Shown: positions 51,995 through 61,288, numbered from the stretch's first letter. The stretch: DNA of 64,000 nucleotides from Streptomyces sp. NBC_01016 (GCF_026341035.1 NZ_JAPEOQ010000001.1:2356001-2420000); one strand, 5' to 3'. The notes: generated from the letters alone by a model not told the origin. Program-made: numbers and translations.

Positions 51995-53149
51995 CTACCC
52001 GCCCCCCGGCGCCCCCGCCGCCCCGTACCCCGTGTCGGCCCCGGCCTTCGCGCCCTCGGGCAGGGTCGGGGGTCGGTAACCGGGCATCGGTGACGACCCC
52101 GGGTCCGGGCGGACCGCGCCGAGGAGGGGGTTCGCCGCGATGGGGGAGACCTTGACGCGGGCGCCGGGGCGCGGGGCTTGCACCACCATGCCGTCGCCCA
52201 GGTACATCGCCACGTGCGTGGCCTTGGGGAAGTAGATGACCAGGTCGCCGGGGCGCAGCTCCGACATGGGAACGCGCGGCAGCGAAGCCCACTGTTCCTG
52301 CGACGTCCGCGGAATCACCCGCCCCGCATGGGCCCACGCCTGCGACGTGAGGCCCGAGCAGTCGAAGGAGTCGGGCCCCTCCGCACCCCAGACGTACGGC
52401 TTGCCGATCTGGCGGACGGCGTAGGAGAGCGCCTCGTCGCCCGCCTTCGACGGCGCCCGCCCCGTCGAACTCAGCGCCCCGGACGCCATGAACGCCTGCT
52501 GCGCCCGCGTCGTCCCCTGCGCCTCCAGGCGCGCCACATCCGCGAGTTGGTCGGCGGTGAGGGAGGCGAGCAGCTGCTCGACCTCCTTCAGCCGGCCCTG
52601 TACCGCGTCCCGCTCCTTCTTCTGCCGCTCCGCGAGACGCAGCTGCTCGTCCAGCGCGCCCCGCGCCTTCGTCGCCAGAGTGTCGGCCTTCTTCTCCCGG
52701 CCCGTGAGCCGCTCGACGGTGGCCTGCCGCTCCCGCGCGGCCCGCCGCATCACATGGCCCTCGTCGAGCGCCCGCTGGGGGTCGCGGGCGAGGAGGAGCC
52801 GCAGGTACGGGGAGAACTCGCTGTGTCCCTGGTACTGCTCGCGTGCGAGTCGCCCCGCGTCGGTCCGGCTGCTGTGCAGCGACGACCGCGCGGCGGCCAG
52901 CTTCTTCGCGAGGTCGTCCGCCGATTTGCGGCGCTCCTTGAGCGCCTCCTCCGTCGCGTTGTACGTCTCCGTGGCCGCCTCGGCGTCCTGGTACAGGCGC
53001 TGGAGATCCGAGAGGAGGTCGGCGACGGAGCGCGTCCCGCCGGGCCCGGGGCGTGGCTCGGGACCGGGTGCCGCGCTCGCGGGCAGCGGCGTGAGCAGCG
53101 CTCCCGTGACGGCCACCGTGCACACCCACCGCACCAGCCTGCCTGACAC
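51995..53149 (-). CDS. Secreted NlpC/P60 family peptidoglycan hydrolase with coiled coil
   Basis: The 384-residue protein has a signal helix (VCTVAVTGALLTPLPASA), a long charged coiled-coil region (residues about 45-220, many E, K and R heptads), and a C-terminal NlpC/P60 domain. Catalytic Cys is in SFDCSGLTSQAW (about residue 265), with His in KATHVAMYLGDG. The coiled coil resembles RipA/PcsB-type autoinhibitory helices. It cleaves stem peptides of peptidoglycan outside the cell. A Pro/Gly-rich C-terminal tail follows. GTG 53149 has GGAGG at 7 nt; a longer start upstream lacks a signal peptide. Confidence 0.92.
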   Translation of the reverse strand: MSGRLVRWVCTVAVTGALLTPLPASAAPGPEPRPGPGGTRSVADLLSDLQRLYQDAEAATETYNATEEALKERRKSADDLAKKLAAARSSLHSSRTDAGRLAREQYQGHSEFSPYLRLLLARDPQRALDEGHVMRRAARERQATVERLTGREKKADTLATKARGALDEQLRLAERQKKERDAVQGRLKEVEQLLASLTADQLADVARLEAQGTTRAQQAFMASGALSSTGRAPSKAGDEALSYAVRQIGKPYVWGAEGPDSFDCSGLTSQAWAHAGRVIPRTSQEQWASLPRVPMSELRPGDLVIYFPKATHVAMYLGDGMVVQAPRPGARVKVSPIAANPLLGAVRPDPGSSPMPGYRPPTLPEGAKAGADTGYGAAGAPGGG

Positions 53150-53160
53150 CTGATCACCTC

Positions 53161-53191
53161 CGGTGCGGGGCAACCCCTGTGCCCCACACCG
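53161..53191 (-). promoter_or_regulatory. Hairpin directly 5' of the NlpC/P60 ribosome site
   Basis: In the gene's direction CGGTG-T-GGGGCA pairs with TGCCCC-G-CACCG around a 7-nt loop, an 11-bp stem with a single mismatch. It ends next to the GGAGGTGATC ribosome site. It could control translation or protect the 5' end; no known riboswitch match is recognised. Confidence 0.5.
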
Positions 53192-53285
53192 TGAACATGA
53201 ACAGAAGGGCGGGCCGCCCACCCGTCGGGCTGCTCGCTTCGGCGCAACACCGCCACCCGTCCGGTGCCCTCCCGGCGAGCCGCCT

Positions 53286-53564
53286 TTACGCCTGCGGCGA
53301 CCGGTTCCTCGACCACGGCCACTTGAGCGTCCGCTCGACCTTCCCGTCCGGCACGAACACGTAACGCCACCTCGCCACGAGCCGCACCCGCTTCCCGCCG
53401 GCCACGGCCTCCCGCAGGTACACGAGCACGGTGTCCTGGCCCCCGTCGGCGTCCGGCACCGGCACCTTGTACACCTTGGGCGGATTCCCGGTGGCGGTCA
53501 CGAACACGGGCAGCACCCGACCGTCGAGGGGCCCGCCGACAAAGGGGAAATCTTCGCTCTTCAC
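53286..53564 (-). CDS. Small hypothetical protein
   Basis: A 92-residue protein read from GTG. The opening FPFVGGPLDGRVLPVF resembles small proteins in actinobacteria and their phages, with no assigned function. Beta-strand character is suggested by alternating hydrophobics (DTVLVYLREAVAG, RWRYVFVPDGKV). Its own promoter lies to the right, and it ends 137 bp before the start of the NlpC/P60 gene in the same direction, so co-transcription is possible. Confidence 0.65.
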   Translation of the reverse strand: MKSEDFPFVGGPLDGRVLPVFVTATGNPPKVYKVPVPDADGGQDTVLVYLREAVAGGKRVRLVARWRYVFVPDGKVERTLKWPWSRNRSPQA

Positions 53565-53634
53565 ACCACCAGTGTCACGCAGAGCGGAGCACGGCCGTCA
53601 TACAGAGCGGCGCACGGCCGTCCCACAGCGCGGC

Positions 53635-54360
53635 TCACAGCAGATGCCCCGCATCGCTCACCACCGGCAGTATCCGCCGCGCCAGTTCCCCCACGGGGCC
53701 CTCCGGCGACTCCAGCGCGAGCGCGTACCGCACTACGTCCGCGGTCTGCGGGTCCCGGCCCGCCGTCGCCGTCAGGACCGCCATGAACTGGTCGACGAGC
53801 CCGTCGCGCAGCTCGTCAAGCGGCGGCTGCTTGTCCTCGTCGAGCCAGATCAGGGAGGCCGCCTCCACCGCCGTGATCCACATGCGGACGGTCATCCGCA
53901 GGCGCCGCCCCGGTTCGGCCTGGCCGAGGTGGCTGAGGACGTGCTCGGCCGCGGCCCGCCGCACCCCGTCCACGATCGCCGTCGTACGGGAGGTCTCCAC
54001 CACGCTGCCGCCCTGGAGCAGCGCCGCGAACCCCATGTCGTGCTGGTCGACGAAGCCCAGATAGCGGTCGAGCGCGCGGGTCAGGCGCGCGGTGAGCGGG
54101 CCCTCCGGGGGCTCCGCGAAGCAGTGCTCCAGATCGTCTGCCGCGGAGCGCAGCGCGGCCTCGTACAACTGCTGCTTGCCGCCCGGGAAGTAGCGGTAGA
54201 CGAGCGGCCGGGACACCCCGGCGACCTCCGCCACGTCGTCGAGCGAGACCTCTTCCGGGGCCCGGTGCGCGAACAACGACAGCGCCGATTCGAGCAACTG
54301 CGCCCGCCGCACCTCGACGCTGAGCCGCTTATAGGCGGGCGTGCCGGTTGCCGAGGTCAT
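53635..54360 (-). CDS. TetR family transcriptional regulator
   Basis: The 241-residue protein has a TetR-type HTH (residues about 20-65: SVEVRRAQLLESALSLFA, SLDDVAEVAGVSRPLVYRYFPGGKQQLYEAAL) and a helical ligand domain. It reads away from ferritin-like and diiron genes and ends 71 bp before the small hypothetical; the AurF-type gene ends 36 bp before its start and is in the same direction, so it may be co-transcribed. It is likely to repress the diiron genes. ATG 54360 is the start because the HTH begins soon after. Confidence 0.88.
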   Translation of the reverse strand: MTSATGTPAYKRLSVEVRRAQLLESALSLFAHRAPEEVSLDDVAEVAGVSRPLVYRYFPGGKQQLYEAALRSAADDLEHCFAEPPEGPLTARLTRALDRYLGFVDQHDMGFAALLQGGSVVETSRTTAIVDGVRRAAAEHVLSHLGQAEPGRRLRMTVRMWITAVEAASLIWLDEDKQPPLDELRDGLVDQFMAVLTATAGRDPQTADVVRYALALESPEGPVGELARRILPVVSDAGHLL

Positions 54361-54395
54361 GCTCCGAAGCGTAACCGGCACATCGAGCCCACCGG

Positions 54396-55334
54396 CTAGG
54401 CCAGAAGTCCCGAAGAGCGCCACATCTGCCGGCCGACGCCGCGCAGCACGCCGATGTCGTCGAGGAAGTCGGTCAGGCGCTTGGCCCCGGACTGCATGAC
54501 CTCGCGGCGGTGGCCGCTGGCCTTGACCTGGGCCATGGCCTCCCTCTTGTCCAGGCCCACGTTCTCGTACACCTGGGGGTTGATGAACGCCACGGAGAAG
54601 ACGCGGGCGAACTCACCCGAGGTGATCCGCGTGAACTCCTGCGACCAGCGCGGCGCCGTCACCATCTGGCGCCTCAACTCCTCGCGCGCGTACCGGACAT
54701 GGCGTGCCTCCTCCACGACGTGGATACGCGTCACGCCGCGGATCAGCGTCTGCACGCGCTCGTCGGGGAACGTCAGCCGCTGCATCCAGTCGAGGACCTC
54801 CTCGCCGAGCAGCGTCGCCGTGAACGAACCGGGTGTGGTGGAGATGGTCTTGAAGAGCCGGCCCAGGTTGTGGTGGACCGGCGCCACCGGGTACCAGGGC
54901 GTCTCGCCGCGCGAGATCAGCCGCGCGAACATCTTCGAGTGCCGGCACTCGTCCTCGATCTCGGTCAGCGCGTAGCGCACGTGCGCGCTCGTCGCCGCCT
55001 TGTCGTAGACGTGCCGCACGAGCAGCTGCATCAGGATCAGCTCGAACCAGATGCCGAGCGAGGCCAGCGCCGCCGCCTCGTGCTGGGAGAGGGCGATCCG
55101 CTGCTCCTCGCCCATCCGCTTCCACAGCGGGGTGCCGTACAGGGACACCAGCTCGGGCGGCCAGAACCACTTGCCCTCCTCGAAGGGCGCGTCCCAGTCC
55201 AGCTCCTTGTCCGGGTCGAAGGAGTGCTTGGCGGAAGAGTCGAGCAGCCGCTCGGCCACCTGCTCCCGGTCCTTGAGCAGACCGAGCGCGTCGCGCAGTC
55301 CCGCCAGCGCGTCGGCTTCCGTCATGGTCGTCAT
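54396..55334 (-). CDS. AurF-family diiron oxygenase-like protein
   Basis: The 312-residue protein has paired diiron motifs in helical context: EIEDECRHSKMF (Glu, Glu, His), LLGEEVLDWM, and VVEEARHVRYAREEL. These match the p-aminobenzoate N-oxygenase (AurF) and related four-helix oxygenase families. Substrate is unknown; homologues oxidise arylamines or desaturate acyl chains. It is divergent from a second diiron protein 168 bp away and next to a TetR regulator. This three-gene set is found together in several actinobacteria, to my knowledge without a proven function. Confidence 0.82.
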   Translation of the reverse strand: MTTMTEADALAGLRDALGLLKDREQVAERLLDSSAKHSFDPDKELDWDAPFEEGKWFWPPELVSLYGTPLWKRMGEEQRIALSQHEAAALASLGIWFELILMQLLVRHVYDKAATSAHVRYALTEIEDECRHSKMFARLISRGETPWYPVAPVHHNLGRLFKTISTTPGSFTATLLGEEVLDWMQRLTFPDERVQTLIRGVTRIHVVEEARHVRYAREELRRQMVTAPRWSQEFTRITSGEFARVFSVAFINPQVYENVGLDKREAMAQVKASGHRREVMQSGAKRLTDFLDDIGVLRGVGRQMWRSSGLLA

Positions 55335-55502
55335 GGCTGTCCCACCTCGTCGTACGGGAGTTGATCGAGCGATCGCGGGTTACTGGCGGTCACGCCCGCC
55401 TCGGTTCTTATGAGACTGCGCGTCAGCAAGCCCGTCAATCCCTTGCGCAGGACTCCGCACGACTTGTTGACCCCGCGTCTACCACCGTGTGAGCCTGCCA
55501 GC

Positions 55503-56609
55503 ATGGCGACGCATGAGCTGTACACCAAGGCCCCCAACGGGTCCAACTGGCAAGTACCGTCCGCCAGTTCGGCTCGCCTCAGCTGGGAATACGACGACGG
55601 GCGCGACCGGCTCCTCTCGCTCTACCAAAAGGGCAAGGACAAGCAGTGGGACGGCGCCAAGCGCATCGACTGGGACCTGGAGGTCGACCCGTACGACCCC
55701 CTCGGCACCCCTGACGACGCGCTGGCCCTCTACAACACGCCCTACTGGGCGAAGATGACCGACAAGGACAAGGCCGAGCTGCGCAAGCACTCCGCCTCCT
55801 GGCAGTTCAGCCAGTTCCTGCACGGTGAACAGGGCGCGATGGTGTGTGCCGCGCGGATCGTCGAGTCCGTGCCCGACCTCGACGCCAAGTTCTACTCGGC
55901 GACGCAGACCATGGACGAGGCGCGGCACGCGGAGATCTACGGCCGCTTCCTGCACGAGAAGCTCGGGATGCTCTACCCGATCAACGACAACCTCCAGTCC
56001 CTGCTCGGCGACACCCTGCGCGACTCCCGCTGGGACATGCCGTACCTGGGCATGCAGGTCCTCATCGAGGGCCTGGCGCTCGCCGCGTTCGGCCTGCTCC
56101 GCGACACCACCGACAAGCCGCTGCCGAAGCAGATCCTCGCGTACGTGATGCAGGACGAGGCCCGGCACGTGGCCTTCGGGCGGATGGCGCTGCGCGACTA
56201 CTACAAGCAGCTCACCGACGCCGAACTGCGCGAGCGCGAGGATTTCGTCATCGAGGGCTGCTACCTGATGCGCGACCGGCTGCGCGGCATCGAGGTCCTG
56301 GAGAACTTCGGCATCCCCAAGGCCGACGCGGAGAAGTACACGGAACAGTCCGAATTCCTGGCCATGTTCCGGCAGTTGCTGTTCTCGCGGATCGTCCCGT
56401 GCGTCAAGGACATCGGCCTGTGGGGCAAGCGCCTGCAACAGGCCTACGTCGACATGGGCGTCTTCGACATGGGCAACTCCAACCTCGACCAGCTCATGGC
56501 CCAGGACGAAGAAATCGCCGAACAACTCGACGCCCAACGCTTCGCGGCGGAGGAGCAGGAGCGGGTGGCGGAGGTGGAGCAGGCCGTGGAGGCGGGTAAG
56601 CCGACTTGA
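55503..56609 (+). CDS. Ferritin-like diiron protein
   Basis: The 368-residue protein has two conserved four-helix diiron half-motifs: GEQGAMVCAARIV with TMDEARHAEIYG, and LIEGLALAAFG with MQDEARHVAFG. It therefore looks like a catalytic ferritin-like oxidase, such as the R2-like or fatty-acid desaturase-related families, not a storage ferritin. The C-terminal 60 residues are charged and helical. ATG 55503 is used; an upstream in-frame ATG would add 31 Arg-rich residues. It is divergent from the AurF-type gene, so both may share a promoter region under TetR control. Confidence 0.85.
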   Translation: MATHELYTKAPNGSNWQVPSASSARLSWEYDDGRDRLLSLYQKGKDKQWDGAKRIDWDLEVDPYDPLGTPDDALALYNTPYWAKMTDKDKAELRKHSASWQFSQFLHGEQGAMVCAARIVESVPDLDAKFYSATQTMDEARHAEIYGRFLHEKLGMLYPINDNLQSLLGDTLRDSRWDMPYLGMQVLIEGLALAAFGLLRDTTDKPLPKQILAYVMQDEARHVAFGRMALRDYYKQLTDAELREREDFVIEGCYLMRDRLRGIEVLENFGIPKADAEKYTEQSEFLAMFRQLLFSRIVPCVKDIGLWGKRLQQAYVDMGVFDMGNSNLDQLMAQDEEIAEQLDAQRFAAEEQERVAEVEQAVEAGKPT

Positions 56610-56621
56610 TCAAGCCCCGGT

Positions 56622-58094
56622 TCAGCTGTCCGACGAGTCCAGAACCGCCTCCATCACCGACTTGGCGATCGGCGCCGCGCTGCCACCACCACTGATGTCG
56701 TCGCGGTTGGCGGAGGCGTCCTCGACGACCACCGCAACCGCCACCCCTGGCGTAGCCGCATCCTTCTCCTTGGCGTAGGAGATGAACCAGGCATACGGAG
56801 TGCCCTCGTTGTTCTCGCCGTGCTGCGCCGTCCCCGTCTTGCCCCCGACCGTCGCACCGGAGATCCGCGCCCCGGTGCCCGTTCCCTCGGAGACGACGTC
56901 CTCCATCATCTGCTGCAACTGCGTCGCCGTGTACGGGGACATGACCTGCTTGTAGGTGTCGCTGCCGGTCTCCGAGACCGTGTCGCCGTCGTTCGTCGTG
57001 GTCTTGTCGACGAGGTGCGGCTGCATCAGGGTGCCGCCGTTGGCGACGGCCGAGGACACCATCGCCATCTGCAGCGGCGTCGCGGCGGTGTCGTACTGGC
57101 CGATCGAGGAGAGCGCCAGCTGCGAGTCGTTCATGTCGGTGTCGAAGTTCGACTTGGCGGCGGCCATCGGGACCTTGATCCCGCTGTCGTTGAAGCCGAA
57201 GTTCTCCGACATCTTCACCATGTCCGAGAGCCCCGTCTTCACCCCCAGGTTGGCGAACACGGTGTTGCAGGAGACCCGCAGCGCGTACTCCAGCGTCGCG
57301 TCCGTGCAGGCGTCCGAGGCGGACTCGTTCGTCAGCTGGGTCGTCGTGCCCGGCAGGGTGTACGGGGACGGGGTGTCGGTCGACGCGTTGATGCCGTTCA
57401 CCACGTTGTTCTCCAGGATCGCGGCCGCCGTGACCACCTTGAACGTGGAGCCCGGCGGGTACGTCTGGCGCAGCGCCCGGTTGAGCATCGGCTGCTCCTC
57501 GGACTTGTTCAGCTCGGCCCACGCCTCGGTCGAGGAGGAGTCGGTGCCGGCGATCCGCCCGGGGTCGTACGACGGGGTGGAGACCAGCGCCAGGATCTTC
57601 CCGGTCGACGGGTCGATCGCCGCGACCGCGCCCTTCTTGCCGCCGAGCCCGGAGTACGCGGCCTCCTGCGCACGGGCGTTGATGGTGGTCTTCACGTTGC
57701 CGCCGGGCTCCTGGGTGCGCGAGATCTCGTTCCAGAAGGGGACGGGGGACAGCATCGGGTCCGTGCCGGAGAGGATGTCGTCCTCGGCGCTCTCCACGAA
57801 CGTCGTGCCGTACGTCTGCGAGGCGTAGCCGGTGACGGGCGCGTACAGCGGCCCGTTCTTGTACGTGCGTTCGTAGCGCAGCGACTCCCCGGTGTCCTTG
57901 GAGCCGGTGACCGACTTGCCCTGGACGAGGATGTCGCCGCGCGGCTGCCCGTAACGCTCGATCGTGGAGCGGCGGTTGGCCGAGTTGTCGTCGAGCTTGT
58001 CGGCCTGGAAGAACTGGATGCGGGCCGCGTTGATGAGCAGCGCGATCAGCAGGATCAGGCAGAAGACCGAGGCCCGGCGGATGTACTTGGTCAC
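56622..58094 (-). CDS. Class B penicillin-binding protein (PBP2-like transpeptidase)
   Basis: A 490-residue protein with an N-terminal membrane helix (VFCLILLIALLINAARIQFF), a short dimerisation domain and a transpeptidase domain. Active-site motifs are PPGSTFKVV (nucleophile Ser, Lys), SCNTVF (SxN), and GGKTGTAQH (KTG). It crosslinks peptidoglycan outside the membrane, together with an SEDS glycosyltransferase. GTG 58094 overlaps the FtsW stop by 4 bp (GTGA), so the pair is translated as a unit. Streptomyces usually has more than one such pair; this is probably not the essential division set, because no dcw-cluster genes surround it. Confidence 0.94.
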   Translation of the reverse strand: MTKYIRRASVFCLILLIALLINAARIQFFQADKLDDNSANRRSTIERYGQPRGDILVQGKSVTGSKDTGESLRYERTYKNGPLYAPVTGYASQTYGTTFVESAEDDILSGTDPMLSPVPFWNEISRTQEPGGNVKTTINARAQEAAYSGLGGKKGAVAAIDPSTGKILALVSTPSYDPGRIAGTDSSSTEAWAELNKSEEQPMLNRALRQTYPPGSTFKVVTAAAILENNVVNGINASTDTPSPYTLPGTTTQLTNESASDACTDATLEYALRVSCNTVFANLGVKTGLSDMVKMSENFGFNDSGIKVPMAAAKSNFDTDMNDSQLALSSIGQYDTAATPLQMAMVSSAVANGGTLMQPHLVDKTTTNDGDTVSETGSDTYKQVMSPYTATQLQQMMEDVVSEGTGTGARISGATVGGKTGTAQHGENNEGTPYAWFISYAKEKDAATPGVAVAVVVEDASANRDDISGGGSAAPIAKSVMEAVLDSSDS

Positions 58095-59503
58095 TTGGCG
58101 CCCTCCACGGGGTCCGGGGCGGTCCCGGGGGACTCGGGCAGCAGCTGGCTCCGGGCCCGGTCGCTGACCCGGATGATGATCGCGACGATGATCCAGTTGG
58201 TGACGAGGGACGAACCGCCCTGCGCGAGGAACGGCATCGCCATGCCGGTGAGCGGGATGAGTCCCATCACGCCGCCGGCGATGACGAAGACCTGCAGCGC
58301 GACGATCGAGGCGAGCCCGATGGAGAGCAGCCGGCCGAACGGATCGCGCAGCGCGAGCCCCGCCCGGTAGCCGCGCTCCACGAGCAGCGCGTACAGCAGG
58401 AAGATCGCGGTGAGCCCGGCGAGCCCCAGCTCCTCGCCGGCCGTCGCCAGGATGAAGTCCGACTTGGCGGCGAAGCCGATCAGGTTCGAGTGGCCGAGGC
58501 CGAGCCCGGTGCCGAGCATCCCGCCCGCCGCGAACGCGAACAGCGACTGCGCGAGCTGGCTGGCGCCCTGGCCCGCGTCGATGGAGGCGAAGGGGTGCAG
58601 CCAGTCCTCGACGCGGCTGTGCACATGCGGCTCGAAAGAGGCGACGATGACCGCGCCGACGGCCGCGAGCACGAGCCCGATGGCGATCCAGCTGCCGCGG
58701 CCCGACGCCACGTACAGCATGATCACGAACAGGCCGAAGAACAGCAGCGAGGTCCCGAGGTCCGTCTCCAGGACCAGCACTCCGACGGTCATCAGCCAGA
58801 TCACCAGGATCGGCGCGAACACCCGCATCGTCGGCAGCTGGAACCGCCAGATCCGCTTGCCGGTGTACGCGAGGGCGTGCCGATTGGCCGCGAGATAGCT
58901 GGCGAAGAAGATCGCGAGCAGGATCTTGGCGAACTCGCCCGGCTGGATGGAGAAGCTGCCGATCTGGATCCAGATCCGGGCGCCGTTGATGGGCGGGAAG
59001 AAGATCGGAAGGATCATCAGGACCAGAGCCGTGACCACGCAGATGTACGCGTATCTCTGCAGCACCCGGTGGTCGCGCAGGAAGAGCACGGTGGCGATGA
59101 ACAGGGCCACGCCGAGCGTCGACCAGATCAGCTGGGTGGGCGCCGCCTGGTCGCTCGGGGTCTCCAGGTCGAGCCGCCAGATCAGCACCAGGCCGAGCCC
59201 GTTGAGCAGCACGGCGATCGGCAGCACCAGCGGATCGGCGTACGGGGCGCGGAAGCGGACCACGAGGTGCGCGACGAGGGCGAGCGCCCCGAGCCCGGCG
59301 CCGTAGCTGAGCGCACCGCCCGGAACCCTGCTGTCCTTGGCGAGCCCGACGTCGATGTATCCGTAGACGCTGAGCAGCACGGCGACGACCAGCAGGGCCA
59401 GTTCGGTGCCCCGGCGCCGGGGGACGCGCACAGCGGGCACCGCGGAGGAGGCATTTGTTCGCGACGTACCCGATGTGCCCGACGTACCCGATGATCCGGT
59501 CAT
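58091..59503 (-). CDS. FtsW/RodA/SpoVE family SEDS glycosyltransferase
   Basis: The 470-residue protein has about ten membrane helices and the SEDS signature, with GLGLGHSNLIGFAAKSDFILA and LIPLTGMAMPFLAQGGSSL as the conserved loops. SEDS proteins polymerise lipid II into glycan and partner with a class B PBP; the PBP gene follows with a 4-bp overlap. The N-terminus is a Gly-Thr-Ser repeat (GTSGTSGTS) from a duplicated 14-bp DNA motif. No other cell-shape gene is adjacent. It may serve sporulation or specialised growth. Confidence 0.93.
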   Translation of the reverse strand: MTGSSGTSGTSGTSRTNASSAVPAVRVPRRRGTELALLVVAVLLSVYGYIDVGLAKDSRVPGGALSYGAGLGALALVAHLVVRFRAPYADPLVLPIAVLLNGLGLVLIWRLDLETPSDQAAPTQLIWSTLGVALFIATVLFLRDHRVLQRYAYICVVTALVLMILPIFFPPINGARIWIQIGSFSIQPGEFAKILLAIFFASYLAANRHALAYTGKRIWRFQLPTMRVFAPILVIWLMTVGVLVLETDLGTSLLFFGLFVIMLYVASGRGSWIAIGLVLAAVGAVIVASFEPHVHSRVEDWLHPFASIDAGQGASQLAQSLFAFAAGGMLGTGLGLGHSNLIGFAAKSDFILATAGEELGLAGLTAIFLLYALLVERGYRAGLALRDPFGRLLSIGLASIVALQVFVIAGGVMGLIPLTGMAMPFLAQGGSSLVTNWIIVAIIIRVSDRARSQLLPESPGTAPDPVEGAK

Positions 59504-59543
59504 ACCGGGAACGTAGCAAGCAAGTACCTGATATCAGGTCATG

Positions 59544-59894
59544 TCAGCACCAGCGCGGCACGGCGCCGATGTTCTGGATGTACTTCGCGGAACCCCACGC
59601 CCATGTGCCGTCGGTGAGCAGGTACCAGTACGAGTTCCCGCCGACGCTGTCGCCCGAGGTCTTGCAGAAGATCCGGACGATCGCGCGGTACGGCTCGGAG
59701 CGGACGACCTTGGCGCCGCGTGCCGGGGCGTCGCGCAGCAGCAGCCCGGACTTGGCGGTGACGCGGCCCTTGTAGACCGGCGGCGAGTCGCCGGCGCCGG
59801 AACCGGCGGTCTGGGCGACGGCGGGGACGGCCGCGGTCGCGACGAGGGTGGCGACGGCTGCGATGCCCGTACCGAGGCGGGTGGTGAGGGACAT
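59544..59894 (-). CDS. Secreted SH3-like small protein
   Basis: The 116-residue protein has a signal peptide (LGTGIAAVATLVATAAVPAVAQ) and a mature beta-rich domain of about 85 residues with SH3-like features (GLLLRDAPARGAKVVRSEPYRAIV, WYLLTDGTWAWGSAKYI). It contains two Cys that may pair. Bacterial SH3 domains bind the cell wall or peptidoglycan hydrolases. AGGAGG lies 7 nt before ATG 59894. It lies downstream of an orphan kinase, perhaps co-transcribed with it, and it may be its surface partner. Confidence 0.8.
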   Translation of the reverse strand: MSLTTRLGTGIAAVATLVATAAVPAVAQTAGSGAGDSPPVYKGRVTAKSGLLLRDAPARGAKVVRSEPYRAIVRIFCKTSGDSVGGNSYWYLLTDGTWAWGSAKYIQNIGAVPRWC

Positions 59895-60004
59895 GCGGGT
59901 CCTCCTGAGGCGGGGGTGAGGAGCGAGAAGGGCGCCTTGAATGCCCGGTTTCACACTAAAAGCGGCACGCAGGGCGCGCAAAAGGTCACTCTCCGCTATC
60001 GCCT

Positions 60005-61288
60005 CTAGGGCGCCCCGGACTCGGTCTCCTCGTACGGCAGCGTCAGCGTCGCCACCGCGCCACCGTCCGGCGCGTTCCCGAACTCCAGGCGTGCGCCCAG
60101 GACTTCGGCCTGCCCGAGCGCGATGGTCAGGCCGAGCCCGTGACCGCGGGCGCCGCCCTCGGTGCGGAAGCGCTGCGGCCCGTGCTCGACGAGATAGCCG
60201 GGATAGCCCGCGCCGTGGTCGCGCACCGTGATCACCGGCCCGTTCACGGTCAGGGTGACCGGCGCGGCGCCGTGCAGGTGCGCGTTCGCCACGAGATTGC
60301 CGAGGACCCGCTCCAGGCGGCGACGGTCCGTCAGCACGCAGACGTCCCGCACGAGTTCGACCTCGGTGGACGTGCCGGACGCCCGCACCACCCGCTCGGC
60401 CACCGGGCCGAGCCGGTTCTCGTCCAGGTCGAGGCGCTCGCTGCGCGCGTCGAGCCGCGAGATCTCCAGCAGGTCCTCGGTGAGCGTGCGCAGCGCGGCG
60501 ACCCGGTCCCGCACCAGCTCCGTGGGCCGCCCCGGCGGCAGCAACTCGGCGGCGGCGTGCAGCCCGGTCAGCGGCGTGCGCAGCTCGTGCGCGACATCGG
60601 CGGTGAACCGCTGCTCGGTCAGGATCCTGGCCTGCAACGAACCGGCCATGCTGTCGAGCGCGCCCGCGACATCGGCCACCTCGTCGTGGCGCCGCCCCGG
60701 ATCCTTCGTCCGGCGGTCGTCGACGCGCGCGTCCATGTCGCCCGCGCTGATCCTGCGCGCCACCCGCGCCGTCGCGTGCAGGCGCCGCGTCACACGGGTC
60801 ACCGCGAACGCGCCGACCAGCAGCGTCGCCCCGATCGCGAGCACGGACGAGGTGAGGATCGCCCTGTCGAGCCCGTCGATGGTGCGCCGGCCCTGCGCGA
60901 AGCCGATCCGCACCGCGAGCGCCCGCCCGTCGCCCCGGCCGGTGGCCGCCGGGCCCGCCGCCCACATCGTCGGCCGCTCCGGGTGCTCCGCGACCATCGT
61001 GCCGCGCTCCCCGCGCGCGGCGAGGGCGCGCAACTCGGCGGGCAGGCCCGGCGGATCGAGGCCCGCGCCCGGCGCGAGCCTGCCCCCGGCCTCGTACCGC
61101 TTGGTGGTGGACTCCAGGAGGGTGAGCGCGCGTTCGCGGGCCTGACCCGTCGTCTGATCGGTGACCGACACGTGCACGAGGACGCCGAGCAGCGCGGCGA
61201 GCGCACAGCACATCACGGTGATGAACACGGTCGCCTTCCACGTCAGCGACGCGGTCCAGGCGGGCAGCCGGGGCATGCGCGGGCTCAT
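60005..61288 (-). CDS. Membrane sensor histidine kinase without an adjacent response regulator
   Basis: The 427-residue protein has an N-terminal membrane helix (VFITVMCCALAALLGVLVHV), an extracellular segment (to about residue 145), a second membrane helix (SVLAIGATLLVGAFAV), HAMP, a HisKA box DVAHELRTPLTGLH, and HATPase motifs LVANAHLHGAAP, DHGAGYPGYLV, and GHGLGLTIA. Residue pattern of the first two boxes is normal. No response regulator gene is adjacent. Its start overlaps the lipoprotein stop by 4 bp (ATGA), which suggests that the lipoprotein is its sensory accessory, in the way CseA accompanies CseC. Confidence 0.9.
   Translation of the reverse strand: MSPRMPRLPAWTASLTWKATVFITVMCCALAALLGVLVHVSVTDQTTGQARERALTLLESTTKRYEAGGRLAPGAGLDPPGLPAELRALAARGERGTMVAEHPERPTMWAAGPAATGRGDGRALAVRIGFAQGRRTIDGLDRAILTSSVLAIGATLLVGAFAVTRVTRRLHATARVARRISAGDMDARVDDRRTKDPGRRHDEVADVAGALDSMAGSLQARILTEQRFTADVAHELRTPLTGLHAAAELLPPGRPTELVRDRVAALRTLTEDLLEISRLDARSERLDLDENRLGPVAERVVRASGTSTEVELVRDVCVLTDRRRLERVLGNLVANAHLHGAAPVTLTVNGPVITVRDHGAGYPGYLVEHGPQRFRTEGGARGHGLGLTIALGQAEVLGARLEFGNAPDGGAVATLTLPYEETESGAP

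Noticed and set aside
51657..53129. 490-codon minus-strand frame across the NlpC/P60 gene
   Set aside because: Out of frame with the catalytic Cys/His domain and signal peptide; Gly/Arg/Ala-biased product.
53150..53200. ydaO-type (c-di-AMP) riboswitch before the NlpC/P60 gene
   Set aside because: The leader seen here is a short single hairpin; the long conserved core of that riboswitch is not recognisable.
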